From positions 45,151,288 through 45,215,287 of the forward strand of contig OX637288.1 of assembly GCA_951799445.1 (NCBI GenBank): a DNA stretch of 64,000 nucleotides, given 5' to 3'. This DNA is from Pseudisothecium myosuroides (taxonomy: Eukaryota > Streptophyta > Bryopsida > Hypnales > Lembophyllaceae). Position 1 is the first letter of the stretch; each line of letters begins with the position of its first letter. Shown in pieces: positions 60,449 to 64,000 of the stretch. The notes beneath the pieces are model-generated. The model was not told the origin of the DNA, did no database searches, and worked only from the letters and a program-made list of their open reading frames with translations. A program made the translations under genes and the position numbers.

Positions 60449-60709
60449 ACATTAGAAGAAATTTGGGGGCAATAAGAGACTGCAAGTTATTAGGCCCTGG
60501 GAAATTTGGGAATGCCCTGGGATTAGTAATCTGACGTGGCCGAGATTGTGCCACATCAAAAAATAATAAAAAAATAATTTTTTATTAAAAAAAAATTAAT
60601 TTAAATTTTTTAATTTAATTAATTAGTTCTTTTTTTATATTCTGATTGTTCCCAGCAGCGGGAACAGCCCTAAAACGGTCCTTTGAAGGCCTCAAATTTC
60701 TTCTAATGT
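60449..60709. mobile_element. Short element with 20-bp inverted ends, class unknown
   Basis: ACATTAGAAGAAATTTGGGG at 60449 and the complement of ACATTAGAAGAAATTTGAGG at 60690-60709 (19 of 20). I could not see a convincing target duplication. The open frame on the minus strand inside it is not supported. The sequence just left of it, 'ggtaggaggtac', resembles a pogo-type MITE end. Confidence 0.5.
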
Positions 60710-60849
60710 TTTGAGCCAAAATTTGGAATTTTAAGATTATCTACAAAGATTAATTAGACTTTAAAAAGAGATTTTAATCTAAAAATAGGACATTCTTTTT
60801 TCCACACTTTTCCAATGTTGACTTCTAATCTCATGCCATGAGGACCTTG

Positions 60850-61110
60850 GGAAATTTATTTTGGAAATTGAAATCGTATTCTAAAAATCACTTTTGAACT
60901 AGAAAAACTTGCCAATGTTTATTTTGTTTTACTAAATATTTTACTATTCTCTAAAAATGCAGACATCAAAGTATCTCTTTTCTTCACATTTCTTATTGGC
61001 CCCTTTTGGACATAACTTTTGGAGATAAATTCTTCTAGTCTTGAAGTTTTGGAAATATGTTATTTTTAATGGTTTATTAATTAGCCACATTTTATATTGT
61101 TTTTTGTAAT
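60850..61110 (+). repeat. Dispersed repeat, direct copy of 51730-52010
   Basis: See the entry at 51730 for shared blocks. Unknown class, no coding sequence. Confidence 0.65.
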
Positions 61111-63081
61111 TGTTTTTCAAAAGCTCATAGAGCTCCTTGTCCTATGGCATCTTGGTAGAAATCAATAAGTGCCAATTCTTGCAACTAAACCAGGTACAAT
61201 ATCTAGTTGATTATTAGTTGATCCATTGAGAATATTGTATTTTATGTTGTTGGCCATTATAATGTGTATATCCTATACACCCTTTAGATTGTGCCATTTT
61301 AATTTCTTGACATTTTACAGTACTTTCATTTAAATTCATTCAAAATGAAAATAAAACAATTTTGCATATCTATTATATAATCATATTATTCTATAAATAT
61401 TAAATTGTGATCTTTTGTCAAACAAGACAACCTCAAGGCCATTTAAAGAATGAAATGAAGATTTACATTACAATACAATCTTCTATGTTCTTCAATGTCC
61501 ATTTTAGTCTCACTTAAAGCTTTTGATTTTTTTCATCTAGCTTTCTTTTCTTGCAGTCTATATTGTATACCGGTATTCACAAAAGGTCATGGCTTGTATC
61601 AATGGTAGAAATATATTCTCAAAAGTCAGTTTTCATATTGTTAATTTTTAACACTCAAAAGTTCCAATAACCCTGAAAAGTGAAAGTGTGACAAATTAAG
61701 AAAATTGCTTTTTAACCCTTCAAGGCCTAAGAGGACAAAATGTGTCCTCTTCAAATTTTCAATGGCAAATTCTTTGTAGTGTGAAACAAATCTCAATATT
61801 TTGTAAAGTAGGATCTTCTAGAGTAACACATTGACATACTTTTGCATTTGGGGATTTTCAAAATTTCAATGTGAAAGTATTTTTATTGGGAATATGTAAT
61901 CCTATAGAATGAGGGAGTGCACAAGAATATTGGATAGGGTTGAGTAAAGGGATTGGCTCAATTTTTTTGGAAGATGTTCCAAAAGATATATTAGTAATAT
62001 CAACCATTGAATTTCAAAAATTGACATCTATCTATCTATCTATCTCTCTCTGTGTGTCTGTTTGTGATTTTTGTAGAATCCAATTTGGTCATTTTGCCTG
62101 ATTTACAAACTTTTGTTTGAAAATGTGTATAAATTTGAGAGTTTTTTATTTTATTTTTTAAATTAAAAAAATACTAAATTTGACTTATATTCCAATACAA
62201 TTTTTTTTTGGGTAGGGGAAACATTATTCATCTTCTTATAATTTTTCTTCCCCCAAAACTGCGTTTTTTGCTTGTAAGTTGATCATATAAAATTATTATA
62301 ATCTAAAAATTCAATAGTCAATATTTTCCACAATTAATTCTATGCATACTCAACAAAGTAGTCTTTACTTTTATACGGTTAAAAATAAAATTTCAAGCAC
62401 ATCCATGTGCAAAAAAAGATGAAAGTGGGACGACTCATTGAATACAACTCAATTTCTGTCAATTCTTGTAAAAAAACGTAATCTTTACAGTGTTCAGTTA
62501 TGCATGGCTCTTGTCAAAGCAAAGTCATCAAACCATTTTGCATCTCTCAGTAGTTGGCAAATGCCAATCCACACTAATGATTGATCCACCCATAGAAATA
62601 GAAGCTTGGCTGATGAGAGAAAAGCAAAACAGCTAACACAAAAACTACTCCGGGTGACTGCAGTCATTTGAGAGTTGTTTCCAACTGGAATGACTCACGC
62701 AGATAATTTCAACAGTAGTACTAAATGAGTAGAAGTGGTTAATAATTTTGTAGCATTCTTGCCATCAATGAGTTGTTTCTGCACAGTAAGTGCTCGTAAC
62801 CAGTTGAAAAAATAATCGCCAACCACTTCCATAGAGACACTCTAAAATAGTTTAGAGAGTGTTGTTGTCTGACAAAGAATTCAATTAGAAAAGCATACAA
62901 GTTTGACAATCTAACTGAAGAGCATCACCACTAGAGGACAACATACAAAACATTCACAGAAATTTTACACGCCTGTGAAGAACTCATTGTTCTTATTCTC
63001 ATCAAACCTGCTTTGAAGTGATTTAATAGCCACCGAAAGGGTACAAAGCCAAAAAACAAGATTTGTTGTATACATAGTATC
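61111..63081. other. Intergenic, AT-rich
   Basis: At 61714, TTAACCCTTCAAGGCC followed by 'gaggacaaaatgtgtcctc' looks like a lone end of a TTAA-targeting element. A (TATC)n/(CT)n/(GT)n microsatellite lies at 62026-62070. No gene seen. Confidence 0.5.
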
Positions 63082-63842
63082 CTAAATGTAGGAAATTGGT
63101 GCCAAAGTCTCCTGCAGGGAACTGAGTTGCTCCTCAACAGGCTTGGTAGCCTTGAGACGTAGTTGAATGAGCTGCTTCTTGCGCTCATAAAACACCTTGG
63201 ACATGGCCTTCCTCTTCTCCTCCAACTCCTGCATACCACCATTGAAAGAAGTAATAAAGAGTGACAACCCCAGATGGCGATCTAGCTTACTCAGAATGTA
63301 GGAAACAGGTCAAAGACCACAATATAGCTCGAGTCAATAGAACGCTGACCACTACATTTTCACTACTACAAGATTATCATTGTTTTTGACAAAAAATACG
63401 CTGTGAAAATGATGCTCATAACAAATGCACCCAACTTGATGGTATCGTAATGGTGCCATCCAACCTCCTCGGACAAGCGGCCCAACAGACAAAACTTGTG
63501 TCCAGGTTGCAACTTCAATACCCTGCTAGAGAAAGAAGTATAATTAAGAAACTTACAAAGTTATAACAAGGACACAACTGGAACTCGGTGGTATTGCAGA
63601 AACTCCGCAACTTGGCAAACAGAAGTGCCAACTCTGATACACACCATAACCTAAATTCTAGAATAGAGGAATAAAGGGTGAGTGAAAAAAAGGAGGGCGA
63701 GTGCATGTGTTTCATTGGTAACTCACTTGAGTGCGTCAAGGATAACCATCCTCTTCATCTTGTCATAAGGTGTTGGAACTCTTTCAAGAGCCTTCAAGTG
63801 CTCAAGAACAGCTGCTCCTCTTTGGTCTTGTGTGGGATCATC
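63082..63842 (-). pseudogene. RPL13A: 60S ribosomal protein L13a (uL13), 3' exons, probably broken
   Basis: uL13 is a component of the large cytosolic ribosomal subunit. Three minus-strand exons match its C-terminal two-thirds: 63842-63727 (MIPHKTK, then [20 protein letters not shown]), 63522-63435 ([29 protein letters not shown]) and 63228-63082 (ELEEKRKAMSKVFYERKKQL to the stop). Two lesions: one base appears missing just after MIPHKTK, shifting the frame, and the donor after TIK reads TTGGGT instead of GT. The upstream exons (N-terminal third) are not visible up to 64000; they may lie beyond the window. Either this is a decayed intron-containing duplicate or there are sequence errors. Confidence 0.8.
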
Positions 63843-64000
63843 CTACATCAAAAGTAAGAATATCCGTTAAATAGCCAAGATAAATTTAGCACATTCTCTA
63901 CGCAAACGATACTCAAACAATATCCAAACTGCCGGTAGATAAAACTGACGCTCTACTTCTATTTGCCCAAAGATTCAGCTACAAGCCATTAACCTCTACT
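63843..64000. other. Window edge, probable L13a intron
   Basis: AT-rich sequence preceding (on the minus strand) the acceptor 'gatgtag' of the L13a exon. No coding match seen. Confidence 0.4.

Noticed and set aside
60366..60554. 62-codon minus-strand frame
   Set aside because: Overlaps the end of a short inverted-repeat element; no supporting features.
1..64000. tRNA, rRNA or CRISPR features
   Set aside because: None seen by eye; CRISPR is not expected in plant nuclear DNA, and the regular repeats here are satellites and transposon subterminal repeats.

Overview
The window is plant nuclear DNA: genes with GT-AG introns, AT-rich intergenic stretches, and remnants of a ribosomal protein L13a gene, a plant-type trehalose-6-phosphate synthase (TPS) gene and an EMSY-like (ENT-domain) gene. 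It also carries CACTA elements with the classic CACTACAAGAAAA termini. The species cannot be fixed from sequence alone. Most of the 64 kb is transposons and their debris; I see only two intact-looking multi-exon genes.

Layout. 1-2237 and 21214-23473 are two halves of one composite satellite array, split by a 19-kb nest of transposons (2238-21213). The outer element has terminal inverted repeats (TIRs) and two convergent genes; its transposase gene is cut in two by an 11.2-kb CACTA element (6833-18002), and its leader carries a second, 2.4-kb CACTA element (2443-4832). The large CACTA element itself holds a decayed LTR-retroelement piece (about 13584-17090). 23474-30650 is AT-rich and nearly gene-free, with MITEs and dispersed repeats. 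30948-32030 is a tandem array of a promoter/first-exon-like unit. 34187-37254 is a six-exon coiled-coil protein gene on the plus strand. It converges on a broken minus-strand reading frame (37620-38701), next to which a 14-base TCGA motif recurs six times. 41065-43287 is a four-exon minus-strand gene for a membrane and coiled-coil protein with a long 5'-UTR intron; a nested pair of TTAA-flanked elements sits at its upstream edge.

48455-59370 is a rearranged TPS locus. A TPS fragment and a small membrane-protein reading frame are present twice, in inverted orientation. One arm is fused to an EMSY-like ENT-domain fragment and has taken a LINE 3' end with a 15-bp target duplication; the same arm holds a 3.5-kb pogo-like transposon (52342-55863) whose empty site is preserved in the other arm. 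Three short MITEs nearby share the pogo element's termini and TA target. 63082-63842 is the 3' part of an L13a gene with a frameshift and a lost splice donor.

A recurring theme is decay by in-frame stops in otherwise open frames, nearly all explainable as C-to-T change at CG or CHG sites, which fits DNA-methylated transposons. Nothing could be searched or aligned by program; family names rest on motifs read by eye.
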